A DNA stretch of 64,000 nt from an uncultured Prevotella sp. (GCA_900314995.1 OMXK01000004.1:48897-112896), one strand, 5' to 3'. Counted from the first letter of the stretch, positions 27,729 through 35,914 are shown. Numbers and translations are program-made. The notes: generated from the sequence alone by a model not told the origin.

Positions 27729-28496
27729 ATGCATATACTGATAGACATCGGTAACTCTACAGTCGTGGTGGCCATCGCAGAACAAGAAGGTAACATCATC
27801 CACACTTGGCGATTTAAGACCCGCAAGGAGGAAACCGTCAGTTTCTTCCGTTATGAGTTGAAGCAGGGCTTGAGGAAATACGGCGTCGAACCGACTGATG
27901 TTGAAAGCGTTACGGTTTCATCCGTTGTCCCGGAGGTGGACGATGACATAGCTCAGGCTGTCAACGACCTGACAGGTATCGTGCCTCATTTCTTCAGCAT
28001 CAACGATGCAGAAGGACTTATTAGCATCGATATCGAATCTCCTACGCAGTTAGGTAAGGATCGTCTGGCTGATGCGATAGGGGCTGTGAGCTGTTATGGT
28101 GTACCTGCCATCATCATTGATTTTGGCACGGCCACTACCATTGGCGTCGTCGATGCGCATCATACTTTCCTAGGAGGTATGATTATCCCTGGGGTAAAGA
28201 CTTCGTTGAATGCCCTGAGCCAGCGCGCCTCGCAACTGTCGTCCATCACCATCGAGAAACCCCGCCATTTCATCGGGAAAAACACGTTGGAATGTATGCA
28301 GAGCGGCATCCTCTATGGCACGTCGAGCATGATCGACGGACTCATCGATAAACTGCTGCCCACCTTACAAGAACCCGTTCACATCATTGCCACAGGCGGC
28401 ATGGCAAAAGACATCATCCCCCTTTGCCGCCATCAGATACAACTCGATAAATACCTTTTGCTTAAAGGACTCTTCAAGGCAACTCATCAAAAATGA
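27729..28496 (+). CDS. coaX: Type III pantothenate kinase
   Basis: The 255-residue enzyme phosphorylates pantothenate and belongs to the ASKHA fold: phosphate-1 motif DIGNSTVV near residue 5, SPTQLGKDRLADAIGA (substrate binding) near 100, IDFGTATTIGVVD near 130, and GGMIIPG. It completes the vitamin-to-phosphopantothenate part of the operon. The stop overlaps the next start by 4 bp (ATGA). Confidence 0.95.
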   Translation: MHILIDIGNSTVVVAIAEQEGNIIHTWRFKTRKEETVSFFRYELKQGLRKYGVEPTDVESVTVSSVVPEVDDDIAQAVNDLTGIVPHFFSINDAEGLISIDIESPTQLGKDRLADAIGAVSCYGVPAIIIDFGTATTIGVVDAHHTFLGGMIIPGVKTSLNALSQRASQLSSITIEKPRHFIGKNTLECMQSGILYGTSSMIDGLIDKLLPTLQEPVHIIATGGMAKDIIPLCRHQIQLDKYLLLKGLFKATHQK

Positions 28497-29263
28497 AAAT
28501 CGTTATCATCGGCTCAGGAAATCTGGCCACTCAACTGTCATTGGCACTAAAAGATGCCGGTAAGGATATTGTGCAGATCTTTAGTCGTACAGAAGAACAT
28601 GCCCAGGAACTGGCAGGGAAACTGGGCTGTAAGCATACGACAATGATCGATGAAATCGACAAAAATGCGGATATCTATATCCTTTCTGTCAAGGACGACG
28701 CCCTCAACGGTTTAGTCTCGGCTATCTGCAAGGATCGTCCGAAAGGCATCTTCCTCCATACTGCCGGAAGTGTGCCGATGGCTGTTTTCAAGGGGCATGC
28801 AGCCCACTACGGCGTACTCTATCCGATGCAGACTTTCTCCAAGCACCGTAGGGTCAACTTCCAGGAAATCCCCTGTTTCATCGAAGGTTCCTGCAAAGAA
28901 ACGCTTGCCACCATCCGTTCTCTTGCAGAGCGCATCTCCGACCATGTTGTCGACTGCGATTCCGAGAAGCGCAAAAAGCTCCACCTTGCAGCTGTCCTGG
29001 CCTGCAACCTCACTAATCATTGCTATCGTCTGGCAGAGCGCGTACTCCAGGCAGAACAGATCGACTTCAGCCTTTTCCTGCCTTTAATCGATGAAACGGC
29101 CAAAAAAGTAGCAGAGATGTCACCCCGTGAAGCCCAGACAGGCCCGATGGTCCGCTATGACGTCGAGGTGATGAACCGCCAGATTGCCCTGCTCCCCGAT
29201 GACCGCACGCGCCAGATCTACCGCCTCATGGCCGAGAGCATCCACGACGACGCGACATCATAA
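28493..29263 (+). CDS. Rossmann/DUF2520 oxidoreductase-like protein; candidate ketopantoate reductase
   Basis: This 256-residue protein has an N-terminal NAD(P)-binding Rossmann domain (GSGNLATQLSLAL at residues 7-19, with Ser-Arg-Thr-Glu after strand 2 suggesting NADPH) and a helical C-terminal DUF2520 domain (about 130-256) with NLTNHCYRLAERVL and SPREAQTGPMVRYD. The architecture parallels PanE-type ketopantoate reductases. It is translationally coupled to coaX, and no classical panE is in the operon. I recall a non-canonical ketopantoate reductase called PanG; whether this protein belongs to that family was not checked. In other Bacteroidetes this family may also lie beside unrelated genes, so the functional guess is open. 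Confidence 0.75.
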   Translation: MKIVIIGSGNLATQLSLALKDAGKDIVQIFSRTEEHAQELAGKLGCKHTTMIDEIDKNADIYILSVKDDALNGLVSAICKDRPKGIFLHTAGSVPMAVFKGHAAHYGVLYPMQTFSKHRRVNFQEIPCFIEGSCKETLATIRSLAERISDHVVDCDSEKRKKLHLAAVLACNLTNHCYRLAERVLQAEQIDFSLFLPLIDETAKKVAEMSPREAQTGPMVRYDVEVMNRQIALLPDDRTRQIYRLMAESIHDDATS

Positions 29264-29297
29264 TCGCGCAGCATATAACCATGAATGTCAAAATCGA

Positions 29298-29741
29298 ATG
29301 ACATACGACATAAACGCGATATTAATTTGTTGATAGGCAGCATGTTATCACAAAACAAACGACATAGTTAGTGACATAAAAGTGACATACTAGTGACATA
29401 CGAATGACATAGCCACAAAATAGTATGCCATGATTCTGAAAAATGCCTTATATCCCGTTTGACAAATAGTTTCATTACGACAAACTACCAGTCACATTAC
29501 GACTGAATAGGGGTTTCTCGTAAGGTAACTTGAAAATTCTCTCGAGAATTTTGTAGTTTCTCGGTAGGTGATTCCTGCTCTATCGGTAGCAAATGTCAGC
29601 TTTCATTACGACAAAGCACCAGTTTGCTATGTCACTAGTATGTCACTAGTATGTCGCTTTTATGTCACTAATGGCTATAAATTAGATTTAATAACTAACA
29701 GGAAATCAAATCGTTACGCTTTAATTTATGTCGTATGTCAT
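29298..29741. repeat. 444-bp imperfectly palindromic intergenic element with 17-bp perfect terminal inverted repeats
   Basis: The ends are exact inverted copies: ATGACATACGACATAAA at 29298-29314 and its complement at 29725-29741. Each arm carries clustered GTGACATA units (29361-29413; complement at 29628-29673) in mirrored order. TTTCATTACGACAAA occurs twice (near 29470 and 29602) and the centre has AAAATTCTCTCGAGAATTTT (29533-29552). There is no ORF. The right end touches the stop codon of a dprA fragment. It looks like a MITE-like or otherwise mobile non-coding element; the core palindrome recurs at 62474-62491. Confidence 0.75.
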
Positions 29742-29950
29742 TAGGTTTTAACAAAGTCGGCAGCATTAGTGATTAAGGCTGCCCCATTGTTACGAATCAG
29801 ATTATTACAGCCTTCAGAGAACTCGGCAAAGACATGGCCAGGGAAGGCAATGACACTACGTGCGTAACTCTGGGCAATCTCAGCCGTGATGAGTCCTCCA
29901 CCCTTTGCGGCACTCTCAACGAGAATGACACTATCGGCCATCCCTGCCAC
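29741..29950 (-). pseudogene. dprA fragment (C-terminal part of the Rossmann-like domain)
   Basis: About 69 codons read as the DprA core: AGMADSVILVESAAKGGGLIT, then SVIAFPG, and GCNNLIRNNGAALITNAADF. Intact DprA has about 370 residues and loads RecA onto incoming DNA. Here the 5' part is missing (the next upstream gene ends 3 bp away) and the 3' part stops at a TAA (29741-29743) formed at the edge of the palindromic element. It is a remnant of an original gene or of a partial duplication; an intact copy elsewhere cannot be judged from this window. Confidence 0.8.
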
Positions 29951-29952
29951 GT

Positions 29953-30966
29953 CTAATCGTTCGGTTTCTTGGGCAGGAGGTTGTCAATCTTTGTGAGGAG
30001 GTCGCGGTTCTGGAGACCGTGGGCGAGGATCTTGCCGGAGGCATCGGTGACGATGTTGTCGGGGACGAAGGCGAGGCCTAGGGCATTGAGAACGGGGGAT
30101 TCCCACATGCGGCCGTCGCAGACGGTGGACCATTTTACGGAGTCGCGGGTGACGCGGCGGCGGCAGTCGTTGATGTCGGCATCTAGGCAGATGCTCAGAA
30201 TCTTCATGTCGCTGCCCGCCTGCCTGAAGCGGTTCTGGAGCTGGCGTTGGAGGTTGATACTCTCATAGTTCCATGAGCTCCAGGTGGTGATGATGTTGAC
30301 GGGCGCCTTGAGGTCGGCATTGCTGACGGGGCGGCCGTTGAGGTCGGTGGCGGTGAACTGCGGCAGCTTATTGCCGTCGCGGAGGGCATCGACACCCTTG
30401 AGCCACCGGATTAGGTCGCCGTTGTTGGGCAGTTGCGGGGGGGTGAGGGTGATGAGCTTGGCTATCTCTGCGGCGCGCTTGTAGTCGGGTGTGGGCGACT
30501 GGATGTAGTAGCGCTGGATGAGGTAGGTGGCAAAGGGGGCTTGGGGGTATTCCTTGAGGAGGTTGAAGACGGCATCAGCGGCTTGCTGGGGTGTCATCTC
30601 GGCGGCCTGGCGGCGGAAGGTGGTGAGGGCCTCGTTCTCCTTGGTGCCGGTAATCTTGGTCTGCAAGAGGTGGGAGGCATCGCCTTCGATCTCGACGTCG
30701 GCGCCGGGCTCACCCATGACGAGGAGCTCGGCAAAGTTGGGGAAGACGATGACGAAGGCGGTGGGCTCGGTGATGGGCACGGCATAGCGGAACTTGCCCT
30801 TGGCGACGCCGATGGTGTCGAGGGGCCAGGCTCCGTTGACACCATAGATGTAAAGTTCTCCCTGGCTGAAGCCCTTGAAGGAACCTTCGAGGACGAAGTT
30901 GTCATGGCGCTGGCTGCAGGCAGCGAGCAGCAGGACAATCAGGGGGAGGAACAGGAGCCGCTTCAT
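29953..30966 (-). CDS. DUF4369/thioredoxin-fold lipoprotein lacking the CxxC motif
   Basis: The 337-residue protein has a lipoprotein signal (LLLAACSQ), an N-terminal DUF4369-like beta domain (about 22-120) and a C-terminal TlpA/AhpC-type thioredoxin fold (about 200-335: LPQFTATDLNGRPVSNADL). At the place of the usual WCxxC the sequence is TTWSSWNYES, with no cysteine, so a redox role is unlikely; a scaffold or binding role is more plausible. The architecture is common in Bacteroidetes. It follows the TPR lipoprotein by 12 bp on the same strand. Confidence 0.8.
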   Translation of the reverse strand: MKRLLFLPLIVLLLAACSQRHDNFVLEGSFKGFSQGELYIYGVNGAWPLDTIGVAKGKFRYAVPITEPTAFVIVFPNFAELLVMGEPGADVEIEGDASHLLQTKITGTKENEALTTFRRQAAEMTPQQAADAVFNLLKEYPQAPFATYLIQRYYIQSPTPDYKRAAEIAKLITLTPPQLPNNGDLIRWLKGVDALRDGNKLPQFTATDLNGRPVSNADLKAPVNIITTWSSWNYESINLQRQLQNRFRQAGSDMKILSICLDADINDCRRRVTRDSVKWSTVCDGRMWESPVLNALGLAFVPDNIVTDASGKILAHGLQNRDLLTKIDNLLPKKPND

Positions 30967-30978
30967 GGGGTGAGGGGG

Positions 30979-32637
30979 TTACTGCTTGACCTTGGCCAGT
31001 TCGATGTCGCGGGCGGCGTAGGGTGCGAGCGAGGGATCCTTGGCGAGGGCGCTCTTGAGGGCCTCGGCGGCATCGTTAGTGTTGCCCATGCGGGCATAGA
31101 GGATGGCGCGCAGATAGTCGGTGGTGGCGTCGGGCTGCTTGATATAGCGCAGGGTAACGTCGGCACTGGCGTAGTTCTTATTGAGAATCTGGGCAAGGGC
31201 GGCGCTGTTGCTGTAGGTGTCGCCGAAGTCCTGTTCTGCCTGGGCATAGTTGCCCTTGGCGAGGTTGAGGTTACCGAGGATTTCTGCGAGGCCGTTAGCG
31301 CCGGTGGCACTGGCGATGAGCTGTTCGGCACGGCTGATGTCACCCTGCTTGAGGGCGAGGAGGCCGAGGTTAGCCTTTGCTTCGGGGAGCTCGCGGGCGG
31401 TGTTGAAGCCGTCGAGCAGGGCATCGTTGCCCTGGGCATAGCCGATGGCAGCGATGTTGTTGAAGGCGCGCTGATCGTTGGGATAGATGCGGGTGGCGGT
31501 GTTGTAGACCTTCAGTTTGTCGTCGGCACTCTCCTTGAGGGTGGCGGCATAGAGGATCTCCTCGATGCTGAGCTTGGAGGGATCACTGGCAAACTGGCTG
31601 AGGATCTGCTCGTCGGAGCGGCCGATGGTCTCGTAATTAATGGTGAGGCGTGAGCGACGCAGCTGGGGCAGGATGCCGTCGGCGAGCTCGCGGAAGGCCT
31701 GGGAGATGTTGCGGATCTGCTGTTCGCGCTCCTGGGGATCCTTGTACATGGAGAGGACGCGGAGGATGATGTCCTTATCCTGAATGTCGCTGGCACCGAC
31801 GAGCTGCTGGAAACCGTCCCAGTCCTGAGCGGTGTAGCGTGCATCGACGGGGGCCTGCATGCGGATTTTCTTGAGTTCCTGATTGACGTATTGCTCCGAC
31901 ACCTGCTGGCGCTGGTTGGCGAGACGGTCGTTGATGGAGAAACCACCGTCGGGGGAGGCATAGGCTGACACTTCGACATTCTCGATGGCGAGGCGTTCGT
32001 GGTCGTCGTTGATCTGCTTCAGGAGGCGCACGAACTCCTGGACGGAGTTGTTCTTGAGCTCGCTCTTGCGGAGGTTGGCCTGCTGGATGAGGAACTTGAT
32101 ATTAGCCTCCTGCTTCTTCTTGGTGATGCGCTGGTAGGCATCTGGGGCGATAGCGGCATCGGCGGTGAGCACGGTGCGCTTATAGAGCTCAGAGGTGGCG
32201 ATGATGCCGTCGGCAACCTTCACGGCGGGAATCTTCACCTGCTTCTTGCCTAGGCGGGCATCGAAGGTGAGGTACATCTCGGCTTTGTTGCAGTCGAGAT
32301 AGTCGAAGGTGGTCTTCAGCGTATAGTTGCCGCCGACGCGGTAGGAGATAATCTGGTCGTTGCCGGCGACGCTCTCGCCCTGGAAGGTGGCGGTGTTGCC
32401 CTGTACCACCTGTCCGTTGGCATAGCGGAGCTCGGGCACGACGGTGACGACGGCCTTCTTCTTCATGTATTTCTCGGGGAACTGTCCGTTGATGGTTGCG
32501 GGCACGACGCCTGTCTGTGTCTCAAGCGGATTGGGGGTGACGGTGAAATTGTCGGCAGAGAGGGGGCCGAGTTTCGAACACGAGGTGAGGAGCAGCGCAG
32601 ATGCTGCGAACAAGGTAAGGGACTTGGATATTTTCAT
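30979..32637 (-). CDS. TPR-repeat lipoprotein with an OmpA-like segment
   Basis: The 552-residue protein has a signal with lipobox LLTSCSK. The first 240 residues are beta-rich, and residues about 230-330 contain VSAYASPDGGFSINDRLANQR, which resembles the peptidoglycan-binding OmpA domain. The C-terminal 230 residues form helical TPR-like repeats (AFNNIAAIGYAQGNDALLDG, ANLGLLALKQGDISRAEQL). It probably acts in the envelope, as an assembly scaffold. The frame is open upstream through the tRNA, but ATG 32637 begins the lipoprotein signal. No close functional homologue is recognised. Confidence 0.75.
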   Translation of the reverse strand: MKISKSLTLFAASALLLTSCSKLGPLSADNFTVTPNPLETQTGVVPATINGQFPEKYMKKKAVVTVVPELRYANGQVVQGNTATFQGESVAGNDQIISYRVGGNYTLKTTFDYLDCNKAEMYLTFDARLGKKQVKIPAVKVADGIIATSELYKRTVLTADAAIAPDAYQRITKKKQEANIKFLIQQANLRKSELKNNSVQEFVRLLKQINDDHERLAIENVEVSAYASPDGGFSINDRLANQRQQVSEQYVNQELKKIRMQAPVDARYTAQDWDGFQQLVGASDIQDKDIILRVLSMYKDPQEREQQIRNISQAFRELADGILPQLRRSRLTINYETIGRSDEQILSQFASDPSKLSIEEILYAATLKESADDKLKVYNTATRIYPNDQRAFNNIAAIGYAQGNDALLDGFNTARELPEAKANLGLLALKQGDISRAEQLIASATGANGLAEILGNLNLAKGNYAQAEQDFGDTYSNSAALAQILNKNYASADVTLRYIKQPDATTDYLRAILYARMGNTNDAAEALKSALAKDPSLAPYAARDIELAKVKQ

Positions 32638-32658
32638 AAGAAAGGATTTTAAAATTGC

Positions 32659-32671
32659 GGACGTTGCGTCC
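32659..32671 (-). terminator. Small hairpin between tRNA-Leu and the TPR lipoprotein gene
   Basis: GGACG-CAA-CGTCC is followed by GCAATTTTAAAATCC. The stem has 5 bp and a poor T-run, so it is at best a weak terminator or a processing site. Confidence 0.3.
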
Positions 32672-32677
32672 TTGGTG

Positions 32678-32763
32678 TGCCGCGAGCGGGACTCGAACCC
32701 GCACGACCGTTTCGGGTCAAGGGATTTTAAGTCCCTCGTGTCTACCAATTCCACCATTGCGGC
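32678..32763 (-). tRNA. tRNA-Leu (anticodon UAA)
   Basis: The minus strand folds into an 86-nt class II tRNA: it starts GCCGCAATGGTGGAATTGG, the D-loop has GGTAGACA, the anticodon stem-loop is GGGACTTAAAATCCC with anticodon UAA, there is a long variable arm, and the T-arm has GGTTCGAGTCC. The acceptor stem has one A/C mismatch. The discriminator is A and CCA is not encoded. It lies 40 bp upstream of the TPR lipoprotein gene on the same strand. Confidence 0.95.
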
Positions 32764-32789
32764 GTGGTGTGTGTATGTGTTTGCGACTG

Positions 32790-32821
32790 CAAAGGTAACG
32801 TTAATTCTTGGAACTGCCAAA
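32790..32821 (-). promoter_or_regulatory. Promoter of tRNA-Leu
   Basis: On the minus strand TTTG (32818-32821), 20-nt spacer, TACCTTTG (32790-32797): a perfect Bacteroidetes promoter about 20 nt before the mature tRNA. It may also feed the downstream lipoprotein genes. Confidence 0.75.
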
Positions 32822-32853
32822 CTTTTTATACAATATTTGCAAAAATGGTGACA

Positions 32854-33438
32854 TTAATTCCAGACGCGGAGGACGGGGCCGTCGAGAGCAACCATATAAC
32901 GGAGGAGCTGACGGCCGGGGTCGCCAGCAGCCACGACACCGTTGTTGACATCGTAGCTGCGGCCACAGCGAGCGCAGTGGAGACGCTGCCCGCCCTGCTC
33001 CCAGGAGAGGGGGTAGCTGGTGCCGCCGAAATTGGAGAGACAGTTGGCGCACTGGCCGTCGTAGGCAATGAGTACAAAGTCGTAGCTGCTGGTGCCTACG
33101 ATGATACGGTTGTTGGCGCCGAGGGCTATGCCGGGCTGGTTCTCCTTGGCGGTAGTGATGAGGATGGTCTCGGCATTGCCGTCGAAGTTACGCACGGTGT
33201 TGAGTTGTCGGTAGCCGTCGCGGTGGGAGGCTTCGATGGTGCAGAAGTGCCCTGTGTTGCCGAGGATGCCCGTGAGTTGGCAGGGCAGTGGATGGAGTGA
33301 GGTGTCGAAGATGAAGAAGCAGCGGTAGTCGCGGCTGATTGCATCGTCAGCCTGGCAGGAGGTGAGCGTGAAGAGTGAAACGATGAGCGTGAAGAATCCA
33401 GCCATTATATTGGCAGTCTTTCGGAGGGCCTTTTTCAT
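32854..33438 (-). CDS. Lipoprotein with two CxxC pairs (zinc-ribbon or degenerate Rieske-like)
   Basis: The 194-residue protein has a signal with a Cys after LFTLTS, then a beta-rich domain. Near residues 129-152 two pairs occur, CANC and CARC, the latter followed by GRSYDVNNGVV. The layout resembles a Rieske domain, but the histidine ligands are replaced by cysteine, so a four-Cys metal site (zinc or rubredoxin-like iron) is more likely. It overlaps the argH stop/start by 4 bp, so it is the last gene of that operon. Function is unknown. Confidence 0.7.
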   Translation of the reverse strand: MKKALRKTANIMAGFFTLIVSLFTLTSCQADDAISRDYRCFFIFDTSLHPLPCQLTGILGNTGHFCTIEASHRDGYRQLNTVRNFDGNAETILITTAKENQPGIALGANNRIIVGTSSYDFVLIAYDGQCANCLSNFGGTSYPLSWEQGGQRLHCARCGRSYDVNNGVVAAGDPGRQLLRYMVALDGPVLRVWN

Positions 33439-34769
33439 TTCCCAAGGAGTTTGCGTTCGGCGTTGGTCACGCGCTCGAAGTTGAAGCCATCGAGGGTCTG
33501 CTGCATGAGGGCCTCGATGCGGTCGTTACAGAGGTTGCCGATGGAGCCTTCGTGGGTGTGGTGGATATCGCGGGAGGCCTTGAAGGTGCCTGCCTCGATG
33601 TCGAGGCCTACTTTCTTATAGGCATCGCGGAAGGGCATGCCGGAAGCGGCAAGGCGGTTTACTTCCTCAACGCTGAATATGGGGTCGTACATGGGATTGT
33701 CGAGGATATGCTCGTTGACCTCGATGCGGTTGATGATGTAGGCTGCCATCTGTAGACAGTCCTTGAGTTCGCCAAAGGCGGGGAGGAACACCTCCTTGAT
33801 GATCTGCAGGTCGCGGAAGTAGCCCACGGGCAGGTTGTTCATGATGAGGGTGACCTGCTGGGGGAGCGCCTGGAGTTTGTTCGACTTGGCGCGGATGAGC
33901 TCGAAGACGTCAGGGTTCTTTTTATGCGGCATGATGGAGGAGCCGGTGGTACACTCCTTGGGGAGCTTGACGAAGGCGAAGTTCTGGGAGTTGAAGAGGC
34001 AGGCGTCGAAGGCCATCTTTGCTATTGTGCCGGCGATGGTGGCGATGGCGAAGCCTACGTTGCGCTCCATCTTGCCGCGGCCCATCTGGGCATAGACCAC
34101 ATTGTAGTCCATGGAGTCGAAGCCTAGCAGCTCGGTGGTCATCGTGCGGTTCAGGGGGAAGGATGAGCCGTAGCCTGCGGCGGAGCCGAGGGGGTTGCGG
34201 TTGGTCATCTTATACGCTGCCTGGAGGAAGAGCATATCGTCTGCGAGGCTCTCGGCATAGGCGCCGAACCAGAGTCCGAAGCTGGAAGGCATGGCTATCT
34301 GGAGGTGGGTGTAGCCGGGCATGAGCACGTCCTTATACTGGTTGGACTTCTGGATGAGCTCGTCGAAGAGGCTCTTCACCTCCTGTGCTATCTCCATCAG
34401 CTCGTGGCGGGTGAAGAGCTTCAGGTCTACCAGCACCTGGTCGTTGCGCGAGCGGCCCGAGTGTATCTTCTTGCCCATGTCGCCGAGGCGGCGCGTCAGC
34501 AGCATCTCCACCTGTGAGTGTACGTCCTCCACGTCGTCCTCGATGCGGAACTCGCCGCGCTCACAGAGGGCATAGATGTCCTTCAGTGCGTCGAGGAGCT
34601 GGGGGAGTTCATCGCTGCCCAGCAGGCCAATGGATTCGAGCATGGTGATGTGGGCCATGGAGCCCAATACGTCGTATTTTGCCAGATAGAGATCCATCTC
34701 ACGGTCGCGGCCGACGGTGAAACGCTCTATCTCCTTGTTGATCTCAAAGTTCTTTTCCCAGAGTTTCAT
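33435..34769 (-). CDS. argH: Argininosuccinate lyase
   Basis: The 444-residue enzyme splits argininosuccinate into arginine and fumarate. The fumarase/aspartase signature GSSIMPHKKNPDVFELIR lies near residue 278 and contains the catalytic Ser loop; HSQVEMLLTRRLG and HSGRSRNDQV (substrate binding) lie near 85-112. Length is normal. It sits in a minus-strand run with pyrE and an SRPBCC gene (15-bp gap), so amino acid and pyrimidine synthesis are co-transcribed. Confidence 0.95.
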   Translation of the reverse strand: MKLWEKNFEINKEIERFTVGRDREMDLYLAKYDVLGSMAHITMLESIGLLGSDELPQLLDALKDIYALCERGEFRIEDDVEDVHSQVEMLLTRRLGDMGKKIHSGRSRNDQVLVDLKLFTRHELMEIAQEVKSLFDELIQKSNQYKDVLMPGYTHLQIAMPSSFGLWFGAYAESLADDMLFLQAAYKMTNRNPLGSAAGYGSSFPLNRTMTTELLGFDSMDYNVVYAQMGRGKMERNVGFAIATIAGTIAKMAFDACLFNSQNFAFVKLPKECTTGSSIMPHKKNPDVFELIRAKSNKLQALPQQVTLIMNNLPVGYFRDLQIIKEVFLPAFGELKDCLQMAAYIINRIEVNEHILDNPMYDPIFSVEEVNRLAASGMPFRDAYKKVGLDIEAGTFKASRDIHHTHEGSIGNLCNDRIEALMQQTLDGFNFERVTNAERKLLGK

Positions 34770-34784
34770 GCCATTCTTAATCTT

Positions 34785-35216
34785 TTACACGTATTTTACT
34801 TGGGCGAGGGCATCGGCGATTTTCTCGACACCATCCTGCAGGGGCTTCTCAACCATACTCTTGATGAAGGGGTTGAGCTCGGCACCTACCGTCACCTTCA
34901 TCTTTGCGTTCTGCTCATCGACGGGTAACACCTGTACCCAGACATTGAAGGGCACTGGCGACTGCACGGCCTCGAACTTGACACACTTGGGCTCCTCGCG
35001 GTCAACGACGCGGAGCTTGATCTCGCCTACGGGGGGCACATTGAGGCTCACCGTGTCTTCGTCGAAGGTAAAGTCACTGATCTTATCCTCGGGCACGCGG
35101 TCGCGTACCTTCTCCAAATTGCGCAGGTCACTGATATTGTCGTAGACAGCCTGCTGAGAGTAGGGTACAAACTTTACGCTGCTCTCGAATTTTGATTCAC
35201 TTCCAAATAATCCCAT
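34785..35216 (-). CDS. SRPBCC-family (START/polyketide-cyclase fold) protein
   Basis: The 143-residue soluble protein has the alternating strand and long C-terminal helix pattern of SRPBCC proteins: VKFVPYSQQAVYDNISDLRNLE at the start and FIKSMVEKPLQDGVEKIADAL at the end. These bind hydrophobic ligands in a cavity. Bacteroidetes have it beside pyrE. No catalytic residue can be assigned. Confidence 0.75.
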   Translation of the reverse strand: MGLFGSESKFESSVKFVPYSQQAVYDNISDLRNLEKVRDRVPEDKISDFTFDEDTVSLNVPPVGEIKLRVVDREEPKCVKFEAVQSPVPFNVWVQVLPVDEQNAKMKVTVGAELNPFIKSMVEKPLQDGVEKIADALAQVKYV

Positions 35217-35262
35217 AATTGCTTTTTTAGACAGAAGAACTGTTTATGGACATGTCTGAATA

Positions 35263-35892
35263 TTACTGTTTCCAGGTTTCGGGGCTCTTGCGCCATTCGG
35301 CGAGGACAGCTTTGTCTTCCTCGCGGATATAACCGGTCTTGGCGGCTTCCTCGATGACGGCATCGTAGTTGCTGAGAGTGATGAGCTTCACACCGGCTTC
35401 GGCAAAGGCCTGCTCGGCGACGGGGAAACCGTAGGTGAAGGATGCCACCATGCCGATGACCTCGACACCGTAGGCTCGGAGCGCAGCCACGGCCTTGAGC
35501 GACGAACCACCCGTAGAGATGAGATCCTCGACGACAACGACCTTCGCTCCCTGCTTGATCTCGCCTTCAACCTGATTACCCATGCCATGATCCTTCGGCT
35601 TCGGGCGCACATAGCTGTAGGGCAGTCCCAGCTGATCTGCGACGAGGGCTCCCTGCGCGATAGCACCGGTGGCCACACCTGCCACGGCCTCAGCCTCGGG
35701 GAAATGCTCCTGGATGGCGTGGCAGAGCTCGAGTTTCACGAATGAGCGCAGTGCGGGGAACGACAGCGTCTTACGGTTGTCGGTGTAGATTGGTGACTTC
35801 CAGCCTGATGCCCATGTGAAGGGCTCGTTGGGCTGCAGTTTGATGGCCTCGATGTCCATCAGTTTCCTGGCGAATTGATGTTTAATTTCCAT
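35263..35892 (-). CDS. pyrE: Orotate phosphoribosyltransferase
   Basis: The 209-residue enzyme makes OMP from orotate and PRPP. The PRPP-binding loop VVVVEDLISTGGSSLKA lies near 118-135, with YVRPKPKDHGMGNQVEG (catalytic Lys loop) before it and GVATGAIAQGALVA near 70. The frame is open upstream to 35967, but MEIKHQFARKLM at 35892 matches the family start and lies after a -7 box. Confidence 0.95.
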   Translation of the reverse strand: MEIKHQFARKLMDIEAIKLQPNEPFTWASGWKSPIYTDNRKTLSFPALRSFVKLELCHAIQEHFPEAEAVAGVATGAIAQGALVADQLGLPYSYVRPKPKDHGMGNQVEGEIKQGAKVVVVEDLISTGGSSLKAVAALRAYGVEVIGMVASFTYGFPVAEQAFAEAGVKLITLSNYDAVIEEAAKTGYIREEDKAVLAEWRKSPETWKQ

Positions 35893-35914
35893 ACCTATTC
35901 TAGTTATTTGGGTG

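Noticed and set aside
29361-29673. TGACATA clusters as a CRISPR array
   Set aside because: The units are only 7-8 nt, irregularly spaced and mirrored between arms; there are no 20-40 nt spacers and no cas genes.
30433-31653. 406-codon plus-strand open frame rich in Gly, Val and Glu
   Set aside because: It spans two minus-strand lipoprotein genes and reflects their G-rich complement; no motif or promoter supports it.
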